Shown: in pieces, positions 18,133-27,142 of the stretch | Numbering within the stretch: position 1 is the stretch's first letter | Layout of the letters: every line of letters starts with the position of its first letter | NCBI GenBank assembly: GCA_965242905.1 | Contig: CBDETM010000002.1 | Coordinates: 434,001-498,000, forward strand | Length of the DNA stretch: 64,000 nt | Source: Bin5 sp965242905 | GTDB lineage: Bacteria; Chloroflexota; Anaerolineae; Caldilineales; Caldilineaceae | Direction: 5' to 3' | Made by a program: the position numbers and the translations under genes | The notes under the pieces: generated by a model | What the model was told of the DNA's origin: nothing | What the model saw: the letters and a program-made list of their open reading frames with translations, nothing else | Database searches by the model: none

Positions 18133-19038
18133 TCATCGGCCAAGGACCCGATGTTCCAGTCCGGGCGCGATTGTGCGCTCGGTTGCGTCCCAGCTGATGG
18201 GCTGCGGCCGCGGGGCTTCGAAGTTGCGGAAGACGCGGCCCAAGAGGGCAACGGCAACACCGACGTATACGATGCTGCCGAAGAACCAGATAATGCCACC
18301 ACTGATCATTTGGTCCTGCATCGTGGTCAGTTCGGGAAGGGGCAGGCGGCCGGCATAGTAGCTGTAGGCGGGCGTGTTGCGGAATGCCAGGGTGACGCCG
18401 GTTACCATGTTGGGGACCTCTCCCCCGAGGATTACAAAGAGAAATGCGATTGCGGGATGCATGGGTTGCCGCAGGCGCGGGCCTGTTCCCAGCGGATGCC
18501 ACCAGAAAAGCATATAGGTAATCCAAACGCCCCACAGGCAGAGGCGATAGGCGGACGGACGGATGAGGAGCCAGTTGGCGAAGACCGGCTCATGCCAGAG
18601 CAGGAAGACGCTGAAGGCCAGCAGCCAGATTGGAAGTGGGTTTGTCAGTCTGCGAATCAGAATCCCCGACCACGTAGATTTTTTGAGCTTGCTCACCGTC
18701 CAGCGGCGTGCAGAAGGCGGCAGGCCGCGCAGGATGACGTGGGCCGGGCAGGCTAGCCAAAGGAAGGGCGGGGCCAATAGCCCAATAAGCATCTGCTGAC
18801 CAGCCCTGCCGATGAGCAACTCCTGTTGAAGCGTTACCAGGGGCGAATGGAATGCCAGTGCCAGTGCTGCCGTCCCCGCGCTGAAACTGACGAGGCGGGC
18901 AGTCGTTGCAAGAGGGGAGCGTTTACGCCTCAATCGCAGCCAGCAAAAGGTGTAAGGCAGAAAAACAGTCAGAAGTGCGGCGGCAGAGCCAGGGTAGAGC
19001 TCCCAAGTGGTCAGAAGCTCCGCAATCGAGGTATTCAT
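18133..19038 (-). CDS. ctaG: Cytochrome c oxidase assembly factor CtaG (caa3-type)
   Basis: This membrane protein of about 300 residues is of the CtaG/caa3_CtaG family, with conserved stretches AFHSPLVTLQQELLIGRAGQQMLIGLLAPPFLW, VFLLWHEPVFANWLL, WWHPLG, and DQMISGGIIWFFGS near the end. CtaG assists Cu-B insertion in aa3/caa3 oxidases. The ATG at 19038 is one of three candidates (GTG 19083, ATG 19050), none with a good ribosome-binding site. No oxidase subunit genes are in the window; SCO1 at 36025-36732 is the only related gene. Confidence 0.87.
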   Translation of the reverse strand: MNTSIAELLTTWELYPGSAAALLTVFLPYTFCWLRLRRKRSPLATTARLVSFSAGTAALALAFHSPLVTLQQELLIGRAGQQMLIGLLAPPFLWLACPAHVILRGLPPSARRWTVSKLKKSTWSGILIRRLTNPLPIWLLAFSVFLLWHEPVFANWLLIRPSAYRLCLWGVWITYMLFWWHPLGTGPRLRQPMHPAIAFLFVILGGEVPNMVTGVTLAFRNTPAYSYYAGRLPLPELTTMQDQMISGGIIWFFGSIVYVGVAVALLGRVFRNFEAPRPQPISWDATERTIAPGLEHRVLGR

Positions 19039-19096
19039 GGATGCAAGCATAGTCGCGGCGAGACGATTTGCCAAACGGTGCACGGCAGGGGACAGG

Positions 19097-19138
19097 AGTC
19101 AGTAGTCAGTAGTCAGTAGTCAGTGGTCAGTAGTCAGT
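19097..19138 (+). repeat. Stand-alone heptamer tandem array
   Basis: Six 7-nt units: four AGTCAGT, one GGTCAGT, one AGTCAGT. It lies between the divergent ctaG and alkyltransferase-like genes. No copy of the 63-nt core is next to it. Confidence 0.9.
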
Positions 19139-19256
19139 GGCCACTGAAGGCATGGGGTCAGGGAGGTAGTGTACGGATGTTGTGGCGCAGTATCAGGGTG
19201 GAGCGGCCTTAGGCAGGATACAAGAGAAGGATGGCGGTGTGCGGGGAGCAGAGAGG

Positions 19257-19631
19257 ATGGGCGGGGAGGCGGTGAGCATTTACGAAAGGATGCTTCTGGT
19301 CGTTCGGGAGATCCCGTTTGGGCGGGTCGCGACCTATGGGCAGATTGCGTGGATTGCGGGGGCGGCTTCGCCACGAATGGCCGGTTACGCGCTGGGCGGA
19401 TTGGCGGCTGATACTGACGTGCCGTGGCAGCGGGTCGTGAACGCTAAGGGAGGGGTCAGCCCGCGGGGGGATCCTTTGGCGACGGACCGCCAACGCAAAC
19501 TGCTGATGGAAGAGGGTGTCCGATTCGAGGCGGACGGTCGGATCGATTTTGACCGGTTTGGCTGGGACGGGCCGGACCCTGAATGGTTGGAAGCGAACGG
19601 CTTTACGCTTCTGCCCTGGCGCGCTCGTTGA
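19257..19631 (+). CDS. Alkyltransferase-like protein (ATL)
   Basis: This protein of about 124 residues has the DNA-binding domain of O6-alkylguanine-DNA alkyltransferase (IPFGRVATYGQIAWIAG..SPRMAGYALGG). The active-site PCHR is replaced by PWQR (56-59), so the acceptor Cys is missing. Such ATL proteins bind O6-alkylguanine, flip it with the conserved Tyr/Arg pair (Tyr27, Arg40) and hand the lesion to nucleotide excision repair. The start is chosen at ATG 19257; GTG 19272 is possible. Confidence 0.88.
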   Translation: MGGEAVSIYERMLLVVREIPFGRVATYGQIAWIAGAASPRMAGYALGGLAADTDVPWQRVVNAKGGVSPRGDPLATDRQRKLLMEEGVRFEADGRIDFDRFGWDGPDPEWLEANGFTLLPWRAR

Positions 19632-19677
19632 TGAACTGCGGCGTAAGGCCAGGAGCACCTAAGACGCTTCGCCTCGG

Positions 19678-22600
19678 CTATGCGCTTCCGGCCTCTTGTT
19701 GTGTCTGCGAGGCGAGACGGTTTTGCAGCAGAGACCTGGCTGCAAGCTGGAGGTCAGCATCGGCCAAGCCTCCTATCAGCGCGAAGACGCCGACATAGGC
19801 CGCCAGCGCGGGCAGGATGGCGAGCCATTCATTGACGCCGATCGCGGACAGACCGTAAAGAAGGAATCCCATGGCGACGGCGGAGACCAACGGCCGCCAG
19901 ACCAGATCCGGCCAGGGCGTGACGCCGACGCTGCGGTGAACACGGCGGGCGAAGAGGAGGAGCAGGCAGATTTCGCTGAGGATGGTTACGACGGCGGCGC
20001 CGATGAAGCTGAACACGGGGATTAAGAGGAGATTGCCTGCCAGATTGAAAGCGACGCCGAAGACAAAGGCCTTGGTCAGATAGCGCTGCTGGTCGGCGGC
20101 GATGAGGACGTATTGGGTCACGCTGTTGACGAAGCCAATGGGGATGCTCCAGATGATTACCTGCAGGGCCAGTACTGAGCCGCTTCTGGAAGAAAGCGCT
20201 TCGCAGTTGACGGTCCCGTTTATCGCCCCGAACACCTGGCAGGCGCGGTCTGAAATCAGAGCGACTTCGCTGGATGCGGAGGTGAATTGGACGCCTCCGA
20301 GGAGAAAGATAAGAGGTTGGGCCAGCAAGGTAACCGTAACGGCCAGCGGCAGGCTTACGATGAGCAGTAGGCGAACGCCAAGCGTGTAGGATCTCAGCAG
20401 GGCAGCGCCTTCCTGCCTGGCCAGGCGGCTCATCAGCGGGAATATGGCCAGTGTGAATGTACTGGGGATGATGTTGAGGCCATCCAAGTATTTGAGGGCG
20501 ACGCTGTAGAGGCCTACGCTGGCGGCCCCGACGAGTGGGCGGAGAATCCAGATGTCGATGCGCCAGAAGACCGTGGCCAGGAGGTGGTTGATCATAAGCG
20601 GGCCGCTGGTCGAAAGCATCCATTTCTGCAGTGCCCAGTCCCACTTCCATTGGGGCCTGAACAGCGTTGAGCGAACGAGCCAGTTCAGCCAGATGAGCTG
20701 GACAGTGTTGACGAGCAGCGCCACCCAGGCCAGCCCGATGATTCCCCAACCGAGCAGAAGGACCAGCGCGCCCAACGTTACCTGAAGCAGGGCCATGGCG
20801 ATGCCGAGGCCGGCGGTGTATTCCATCTTTTCGAAGGCGTTGAACAGACTGCTGAAGGCGTCGGACCAGTTGGCAACCAGCATCACCAGTGCGAAGACGG
20901 CGACTGCTTGAATTTCTACGAGGCCGATGGGAGCCGGCGCCCCCAAGGTGCTTTCGACTCCGGACCAGCCCGTCGTCATGGCCAGGAATGAGGCCCACAG
21001 GTTTGCCAGAGAGCCTCCCCAATTGGATGCCAGGCCCACTGAGGACGTGAAGCGGGAGCCCCCGACGGCAAGAGCCATCAGAACGATGCTGACTGCCCAA
21101 AGGAGAGTGCGAAGGGACAGTACATTTGTAAGAAAGAGGCTGGACTTGCTCTTGTCGGCTGCGACTTCACGAGTGACCAGGGTACCGAGGCCGTAGCGGC
21201 TCAAGATTTCAAAAATGCCGTACACGGCTATCACCCATGCGTATTGTCCTGTCCCTTCCGGGCCCAGTATACGCACGTACAGCATGGCAAAGACGAAGTA
21301 GATAATCCGGTTTGCCAGATTCAGGCCCATGGGGACGACGGAGTTTTTTGCGACGGTACGGGCTGCGCCGGCGGTCGCTTCGGGGCGATAGAAGCGGCCC
21401 CAGGCCCACCACAGCAGTAGCAACAGGCTGAGCATGGTTGCCAGGAAGCTGATATAGAGGCCGAGTTTGAAGCTCATGGGGCTGTAGGTGAAGCGGACGG
21501 TCCACTGGCCGCTTTGGGGCAGGTAGACGGCACGAAAAGCCGAGTTTGCGCGGTGAATGGTCAGTTGCTGTTCGTCGTTCTCATTGCCGCCAAAGGGCCG
21601 CAGGTAGGCTGTCCAGCCATCGAAGTAGGCGTCGGTGAGGACCAGCCAGCCTCTGTCACTGAGGTTGACGTCGATGAAGACGGTGTTGGCCGTGTAGCGG
21701 CTGATTGAGGTGACTGCCGTCTCAGGACTGGATGGGATGAGGGCTTCGTTCGCGGCTGGCGCTTCCTCGATGAAAACGATCTGACGCAAGTCTGCTTCGA
21801 GGAGCGGCTGCTCTGCGGCGGGCAAAACGACCGCCTCGAAAGCAATGAAGGCGCGGGGGAAGACCTCGAGGTTCTCATAGACTCGAAGGGCGTCATCTTC
21901 GTAGACCTTCCGCCACGAGTTTGAATTGGGGACGACCAACTCCGACAGAATGTACTTAACGCCGAGAAGGTCGAGCAAGGGATTCTCGAGCGCGGCGAAG
22001 GGATTGTGGTTGTTGGCCGGGCCGGCGGATGCGTAGAGCGGCGCGATGCGGTTGTAGAGCAGTTCGCCGCTCTGGTCGGCGACGCGATTCATCAGGTTAA
22101 CGTACTGCTTTGGAATAATTGAGTCGTAGCCGCGGATGTCCTGCCATCCATAGTACATGCCGACATTGGCGTTAAAGGTCTTGCTACCAGGAGGGTCAAA
22201 GGTGGTGAAGCGGAAGGGGGCATAGCGGATCTCGTCATTTGAGCCTATATTTGCCTCCTGGTTGATGAATCGGACAACGGGAGGCACATTTCGCAGCGGT
22301 GAAAGGGCTGGGTCGGAGGCGGGGTTGAAGGTGCCATGAGCGGCGAATAGGTCGAGTGCGAGAAGGGCAACGAAGGAGAAGGGAAGAAATGTGAAGAGGC
22401 GTGCCATGGATCTCCCACTACCGGGCGCGCCGTCATCTGTCTCTTCTCGCCTGGCAGCTCTGTCATCCGTTCTTGTGAGTCGCCACAGTAGCAGCCCGGT
22501 CACAAGCGCAAAGGCGCCGAAGCGGGCGATGCCGACGCTCTGGTATCCCCAGAACATGCGTCCATCGGCAAATGCCGCTTGGGCCAGATCGGATGCTTCC

Positions 22601-24270
22601 ACAGCCCTCTGTGCGAGGTTGACGAAGGGTGAAGGAATGAAGTAACTGGCGGCGACGGCCAGGAGCGCGGTCAGGCCCGCAGCAGCAGCAGAAAGGGCGA
22701 GAAGGCCGACGAGCCAGGTGAGGCGGATGCGGAGCCGCCCGAATGCGAGGACACGTTGATTGCTGGTATTCGTGCTGAAGGAGAGGGCGTGCTCCAATCC
22801 GATTCCGCCGAGAACTGCCATTGCCAGGGTGAAGGGAAAGACCCATCTGAAGGGACTGTGAAGCTGGTCCCAGCCGGGCAGGCCGAAGAACAGGAGGGCG
22901 TAGAGTGGCGTGCCGAATGCAAAAAGCAGGGAGACCAGCGCCAGCGAGGAGAAGAGAAACGTAGGCACGCGTAGCTGACTCTGTGCGTTATGCGGCATGC
23001 GGGAATTGTGGTCGCGCGAACGGGAGACGGAGGTTGCGAGGGGGACGCCGACCGCGAGCGCGGCCAGCAGCCATGTGCTGACTCCGACATAGTTGCCGCC
23101 CTCCACGTAGTTCTTGATGCCCCAGAAGATGGTATTGCTGGCCTCTCCCAGCCAGTTAACGGTCGCCGGCTGCCAGCGGAGAGCCCAGAGATCGAACCAG
23201 TGGTGATGGCTGGGGTTGCCAAAGATGTCGGGCAGGAGGAAGGTAAGGATGTGGCGGTCCGGCCAAGCCCAATCGACGACCTGCCGGTATGAAGCGGAGC
23301 CTTCGCGGAAGTTTTGCTGCACCAGCTCATAAAGGGGCAGGAGTTGGACTGCGCCGGCGGCAAGGCCCAAGAGCGGGATCAGGAGGATCCAGGCGGCGAT
23401 TTTGGCCAGCGCGTGCAGGACGTGCCTTTTTTTGCCTTCGCGGCGGGGTTGGTCAGAGGAGGGCGTCTGCGCCTGGTGATCACCACCCGGGTGTTGAAGT
23501 CTCCGCCATGCTACGAGAAGGCGAGCGATGGTGTAGATACCCGAAACGAGTAGCGTATAGTAGAGGAACTCAGGGTGACCGGCGAGTACAACCAACCCGA
23601 CTATTCCTATACCGGCTACCACATAGGGGATGGGGCGGAATCCGGCTACGCCTTTCTGCTCCTGCTTCCGGATCATCCTTTCGATTGTCGCCAGGAGGAG
23701 AGGGAGCCAGGAGGCGGCGGCGATGACCATGGTGAAGACGACGCTTACAACCATGAAGCCACTGAACTGAAAGGCGACGCCGCTGAAGAGAGCGGCCACG
23801 GGCCGCAGGTTCAGTACGCGGCCGAGCAGATAGGCGTTGACCCCGGCGATGGCCAGCTGGATCGCGGTGAACCACCCGAACGCTATCTCAATAGGAAGGA
23901 GGTAGAAGAGTGCGCTCAGGGGGTAGGCGGCGCTGGCCTGGCCGGCGGCGAAAAAGGGTGCGCCGGTAAACAGTTGCGGGTTCCAGAGCGGGATCTCATT
24001 TTGCTGCAGTGTTCGACGTACATGCAGTTTCCAGACTGCATTTTCCAGGACGAGGTCGCTCAGCAGCTCGTTGTGCGGCGTGATGTCGGGTTGCAGAGAT
24101 TGCCAAGGCTGGAAGCGGTAGAGGTTGTCATAGGGCAGCAGCGTGTTACCGGCGAATAGAACCGGGCTGAACCAGATAAGGGGCAGGACGGTCAGGAGGG
24201 CGAGGGCGAGCAGGTCGGGGCGGAAGCTTCGAAGCCGGTGCATTATGTTGGCGAGTCGGCGCGGCGGCAT
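19678..24270 (-). CDS. YfhO-like membrane glycosylation protein fused to a Wzx-type flippase
   Basis: This 1530-residue polytopic protein appears to be two proteins joined. Residues about 1-960 resemble YfhO (N-terminal DNLYRFQPW, FQFSGFM, then a long extracytoplasmic region with DAYFDGWTAYLRP), a GT-C-like family in lipid or teichoic acid glycosylation. From about residue 970 (NSVVPMGLNLANRIIYFVF...) it continues as a 12-14-helix polysaccharide flippase of the MOP/Wzx type. No stop or ribosome-binding site lies at the junction. It directly follows the GT2 gene (TAGATG), so the pair probably builds and exports a surface glycan. The coupling is inferred. Confidence 0.85.
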   Translation of the reverse strand: MPPRRLANIMHRLRSFRPDLLALALLTVLPLIWFSPVLFAGNTLLPYDNLYRFQPWQSLQPDITPHNELLSDLVLENAVWKLHVRRTLQQNEIPLWNPQLFTGAPFFAAGQASAAYPLSALFYLLPIEIAFGWFTAIQLAIAGVNAYLLGRVLNLRPVAALFSGVAFQFSGFMVVSVVFTMVIAAASWLPLLLATIERMIRKQEQKGVAGFRPIPYVVAGIGIVGLVVLAGHPEFLYYTLLVSGIYTIARLLVAWRRLQHPGGDHQAQTPSSDQPRREGKKRHVLHALAKIAAWILLIPLLGLAAGAVQLLPLYELVQQNFREGSASYRQVVDWAWPDRHILTFLLPDIFGNPSHHHWFDLWALRWQPATVNWLGEASNTIFWGIKNYVEGGNYVGVSTWLLAALAVGVPLATSVSRSRDHNSRMPHNAQSQLRVPTFLFSSLALVSLLFAFGTPLYALLFFGLPGWDQLHSPFRWVFPFTLAMAVLGGIGLEHALSFSTNTSNQRVLAFGRLRIRLTWLVGLLALSAAAAGLTALLAVAASYFIPSPFVNLAQRAVEASDLAQAAFADGRMFWGYQSVGIARFGAFALVTGLLLWRLTRTDDRAARREETDDGAPGSGRSMARLFTFLPFSFVALLALDLFAAHGTFNPASDPALSPLRNVPPVVRFINQEANIGSNDEIRYAPFRFTTFDPPGSKTFNANVGMYYGWQDIRGYDSIIPKQYVNLMNRVADQSGELLYNRIAPLYASAGPANNHNPFAALENPLLDLLGVKYILSELVVPNSNSWRKVYEDDALRVYENLEVFPRAFIAFEAVVLPAAEQPLLEADLRQIVFIEEAPAANEALIPSSPETAVTSISRYTANTVFIDVNLSDRGWLVLTDAYFDGWTAYLRPFGGNENDEQQLTIHRANSAFRAVYLPQSGQWTVRFTYSPMSFKLGLYISFLATMLSLLLLLWWAWGRFYRPEATAGAARTVAKNSVVPMGLNLANRIIYFVFAMLYVRILGPEGTGQYAWVIAVYGIFEILSRYGLGTLVTREVAADKSKSSLFLTNVLSLRTLLWAVSIVLMALAVGGSRFTSSVGLASNWGGSLANLWASFLAMTTGWSGVESTLGAPAPIGLVEIQAVAVFALVMLVANWSDAFSSLFNAFEKMEYTAGLGIAMALLQVTLGALVLLLGWGIIGLAWVALLVNTVQLIWLNWLVRSTLFRPQWKWDWALQKWMLSTSGPLMINHLLATVFWRIDIWILRPLVGAASVGLYSVALKYLDGLNIIPSTFTLAIFPLMSRLARQEGAALLRSYTLGVRLLLIVSLPLAVTVTLLAQPLIFLLGGVQFTSASSEVALISDRACQVFGAINGTVNCEALSSRSGSVLALQVIIWSIPIGFVNSVTQYVLIAADQQRYLTKAFVFGVAFNLAGNLLLIPVFSFIGAAVVTILSEICLLLLFARRVHRSVGVTPWPDLVWRPLVSAVAMGFLLYGLSAIGVNEWLAILPALAAYVGVFALIGGLADADLQLAARSLLQNRLASQTQQEAGSA

Positions 24271-25227
24271 CTAACGGTGCGGGGCCGGCCGGCTGCTATC
24301 AATGACTGGCCGAGGCTGAGTCAGCGGCTCCCTGGCACCTGAAACACGTTTGCGATGCCGCCACAGCAGTTCCCAGACGCGCCAGACAGACTCCACTTTG
24401 ACCGACACATTCATTTTGCTCTGGCCGACGCGTCGATCCTCAAAGTGGATGGGGAGCTCGATGATGTGGAAGCCAAGCTTTTCGCTGAGGTAGGCCATTT
24501 CGACCTGGAAGATGTATCCGTTGCTTCTGACAGTGTACAGTTTGATATCCTGAAGCGCCCTGCGCTGCCAGAGTTTAAAGCCGGCGGTCATGTCGCGTAC
24601 GCGGATTTTCAGGACAGTGCGGCAGTACATGTTGGCCCACTTGCTGAGAAGACCTCGCCACCAGCTCCAGTTCTCGTCCAGCGTTCCGCCCGGCACGTAG
24701 CGGCTGCCGATGACAACGTCCATGCCAGTGGCGAAGACGACGCCGAGCATCTGCAAAATGTAGTTCGGACTGTGGCTGAAGTCGGCATCCATCTGAACGA
24801 TGTACTCTGCGCCATCTGAAAGGGCGCGCTGAAAGCCGGCGACATAGGCGGTGCCCAGTCCGGCCTTTTGCGGTCGATGGATAACCGAAATCCGTGTGTG
24901 GACCTGGTTGTAGCGTTGCGCCAGTTTGTCGGCCAGTGCGCCCGTGCCGTCGGGGGAGTCGTCGTCAACGATGACCAGGCGCAGGTTCTTAAGCGGCAAA
25001 GTGAAGAGAGTCTCGACCAACTCTTCCAGATTGTCGGCCTCGTTATAGGTAGGCACGACGACGGCAAGCGCTGCCGCGTGCATATTGGATGCGTTCACGT
25101 CAAGGGCGATGGCTCCCGGAAGATCCTTGGCGGCCTCAGTATGCGGAACTTCCTGGAGACCAGTGGATGCCGATGCAGATTGCAGTGGGTGGGATTGAGG
25201 CTTACGCCTGTTTGCAGGACCGTTCAC
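24271..25227 (-). CDS. GT2 glycosyltransferase, dolichol-phosphate-mannose-synthase-like
   Basis: The 318-residue protein has a disordered 50-residue N-terminus and then a GT2 domain: VVVPTYNEADNLEELV, VIVDDDSPDG, VQMDADFSHSP (DxD) and GSRYVPGG, then MTAGFKLWQRRAL and a short C-terminal region. This is typical of polyprenol-phosphate hexose synthases. No membrane helices follow the catalytic domain. It would supply polyprenol-linked sugar to the YfhO/GT-C-like part of the downstream protein, with which it is coupled by TAGATG. Confidence 0.88.
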   Translation of the reverse strand: MNGPANRRKPQSHPLQSASASTGLQEVPHTEAAKDLPGAIALDVNASNMHAAALAVVVPTYNEADNLEELVETLFTLPLKNLRLVIVDDDSPDGTGALADKLAQRYNQVHTRISVIHRPQKAGLGTAYVAGFQRALSDGAEYIVQMDADFSHSPNYILQMLGVVFATGMDVVIGSRYVPGGTLDENWSWWRGLLSKWANMYCRTVLKIRVRDMTAGFKLWQRRALQDIKLYTVRSNGYIFQVEMAYLSEKLGFHIIELPIHFEDRRVGQSKMNVSVKVESVWRVWELLWRHRKRVSGAREPLTQPRPVIDSSRPAPHR

Positions 25228-25342
25228 TTTGCTCTTAGATTAAAATGTTTGGTTGTGGCACGATAGGCCTACGTATGGCGAACAGCTGATGTTCGTGCCT
25301 GATGGGAAGGCAAGAAGGACGACTTCCATTAGAACACAACTA

Positions 25343-25371
25343 TTGTCTTTCCGCCACAACATGGCTATACT
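25343..25371 (+). promoter_or_regulatory. Predicted promoter of the SH3b lipoprotein gene
   Basis: TTGTCT (25343-25348), a 17-bp spacer and TATACT (25366-25371), about 200 nt before the ATG. The remainder of 25228-25573 shows no gene. Confidence 0.55.
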
Positions 25372-25573
25372 GAAGTCCCAGAAGATACTGTAAATCACCA
25401 GCAAATAATGCGGCGGCCAGGTGCGGGCCGCCGAACATTTCCTCACCGGCCGTCCCCAGCCAAGTAAGTTGCAAGTTTCATGAACAAAGGCGAAACCAGA
25501 GATGATTAGCGCCGATAAGTTGATGCACAGATCAGGCCATTTGCTACAGACAAGAACGTGGTTGCGTGTTACT

Positions 25574-26638
25574 ATGCGGAAGCGCGGGGTGTTGACGTGC
25601 GCCCTCTTGGGCCTTAGTGTGGTGTTGCTGGCCGCGTGCGTTCCAATTCCTGATGAAGATCCCAACCTGGCCTTGGCACAGGAAGTTGCTGAGGTTGAAG
25701 AGGAGAACGCCTTGCCTCCAGGGGTGGTGCCGTTGGAGAGGGTTAACGGCGCAGCCGTTTCGCAAGGTCCGGTAGAGGAAGAAGCAGCGCCAAGCGAGAG
25801 TACCGCACCTGCGATTCTGACGGTAAGGCGACCCAGAGCCAACATTCGCAGCGGACCCAGTATCGACTTTCAGATTGTGGGTCGGGCCGTGGAAGGCGAT
25901 ACTTTTACCACGACCGGACGGACGGCTGAAGGATGGTGGCGCGTTTGCTGCATCGACAACGAGGACAGTGCAGAAGAGGAGACTACCCTGACTGCCTGGA
26001 TGTCTCAGATTGTGGTGACACCGGATGAAAGCGCTGAGGCATTGCCGACACTGATCCCACTCTTCCCAGAGGACCTTGCGGCCTCGTGGAATGTGGAGTA
26101 TGAATGCGGATCGCGGCGCTGCGCGGTGAACGAGTGCTCCGCCGTTTCCAGAACGGAGATACACAACGATCGCGATCTTCGCTGGCTGGCGATCAATCGA
26201 ATCGTTACCTGGGAGGAGGCGTGCGGAGAGGATTCCACGTGGCCACACCAGATTGACCGAATCGAGGGTACCGAGCGCTATCCTAACTCGACCGGTCTGT
26301 TCTTTTTCAACTACTGGCTTGGGCCCCGGCCCGGGATTGCCAATGCGCTCTTCCACCTGGAATCGGGAGAAGAGATAGAGGTCTGGTGCAGCGATGAACA
26401 GGTAGCGGAAGTTGCAGAGGAGAGCGGATGGACGACGGTATATAATGGTCTGACTTGCCATGACGTACGCACAGGCATGCTCGTCTCGATGCAATACACG
26501 AAGCGCTGGTTTTTCACCGGGGAGTTCGAGGGCGATAAGTACGACCGGGCCTACTTCGGTGATTTCGAAGTCTATAAGGTTAAGCTTGACCAGACGAACG
26601 CGCTGCTGGCGATTGTCAATGCAAGGGCGGCCGAATAA
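25574..26638 (+). CDS. Lipoprotein with bacterial SH3 domain
   Basis: This protein of about 354 residues has a lipoprotein signal (MRKRGVLTCALLGLSVVLLAAC). An acidic linker and an SH3b domain follow (about 80-150, LTVRRPRANIRSGPS...GWWRVCC), then a C-terminal domain of unknown function rich in Cys and Trp. SH3b domains bind cell-wall peptides, so it probably sits at the cell surface. The ATG at 25574 is chosen because the signal begins there; an upstream in-frame ATG lacks any signal. It ends before a strong terminator. Confidence 0.82.
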   Translation: MRKRGVLTCALLGLSVVLLAACVPIPDEDPNLALAQEVAEVEEENALPPGVVPLERVNGAAVSQGPVEEEAAPSESTAPAILTVRRPRANIRSGPSIDFQIVGRAVEGDTFTTTGRTAEGWWRVCCIDNEDSAEEETTLTAWMSQIVVTPDESAEALPTLIPLFPEDLAASWNVEYECGSRRCAVNECSAVSRTEIHNDRDLRWLAINRIVTWEEACGEDSTWPHQIDRIEGTERYPNSTGLFFFNYWLGPRPGIANALFHLESGEEIEVWCSDEQVAEVAEESGWTTVYNGLTCHDVRTGMLVSMQYTKRWFFTGEFEGDKYDRAYFGDFEVYKVKLDQTNALLAIVNARAAE

Positions 26639-26685
26639 CTGGATTTGACGTACCGACCTCAGTCAGATAGTGTCCTCGCAGATGC

Positions 26686-26714
26686 AGGCCCGGCTCACGC
26701 CGGGCCTTGTTTAT
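26686..26714 (+). terminator. Rho-independent terminator
   Basis: A perfect 9-bp GC-rich stem AGGCCCGGC/GCCGGGCCT with loop TCAC (26686-26707), then TGTTTATT, 47 nt after the lipoprotein stop. Confidence 0.85.
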
Positions 26715-26969
26715 TCCAGCTAAGGGAGTTACCAAGCCATGTTCTGGGTGTGTACTGTGTGCGGTCTGTCTGGGGGGAATGTACCATCAGAATCTCTGTA
26801 GCGGGCTGGCGATGGTCATAGCGGTGAACGTTCGGCATATTTGGGAGCTGCCTCGCCTGCGCTGGCACATATTTGGAATCTGCCGAGACGCGGGGTGGGG
26901 GGGGTGGAAGCCCGGCCGCCGCGGGACGACAAGGTGAAATTAGCCACACACTCTATGCGGCGCGGACAG

Positions 26970-27032
26970 GAGAGGGGGCGTTGCGGGGGCGGAGCCCCCG
27001 CACAAGGGAGGGCCGAATAGGCCCGACCGCCC
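26970..27032 (+). repeat. Dispersed intergenic repeat, copy 2 (core only)
   Basis: This 63-nt core matches 10641-10703 at nearly every position, including both hairpins. The long 5' part of copies 1 and 3 is absent here. Confidence 0.9.
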
Positions 27033-27038
27033 AAATGC

Positions 27039-27066
27039 GAGGAGAGAGGGGAGAGGAGTGAGGAGA
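27039..27066 (+). repeat. Heptamer tandem array after repeat copy 2
   Basis: Units GAGGAGA, GAGGGGA, GAGGAGT, GAGGAGA, then a decayed GAGAAAC. It starts 7 nt after the core ends. Confidence 0.8.
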
Positions 27067-27142
27067 GAGAAACACCTTCGCTCGCCTCGTCCGGCGTCGC
27101 GCACCGAATAAGGCTTAGTAGCTGATTAAGGGACGTTTCTCC

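Larger units (their letters stand above)
26639..27142. other. Intergenic region between lipoprotein and trmFO
   Basis: No gene is seen. It contains the terminator at 26686-26714, dispersed repeat copy 2 (26970-27032) and its GA-rich heptamer array (27039-27066). Confidence 0.7.

Noticed and set aside
19097..19138. CRISPR array
   Set aside because: The 7-nt repeat has no spacers and is far shorter than CRISPR repeats.
26970..27032. Rho-independent terminator
   Set aside because: The strong hairpins are not followed by a T run, and the unit recurs at three unrelated places, so a dispersed repeat fits better.
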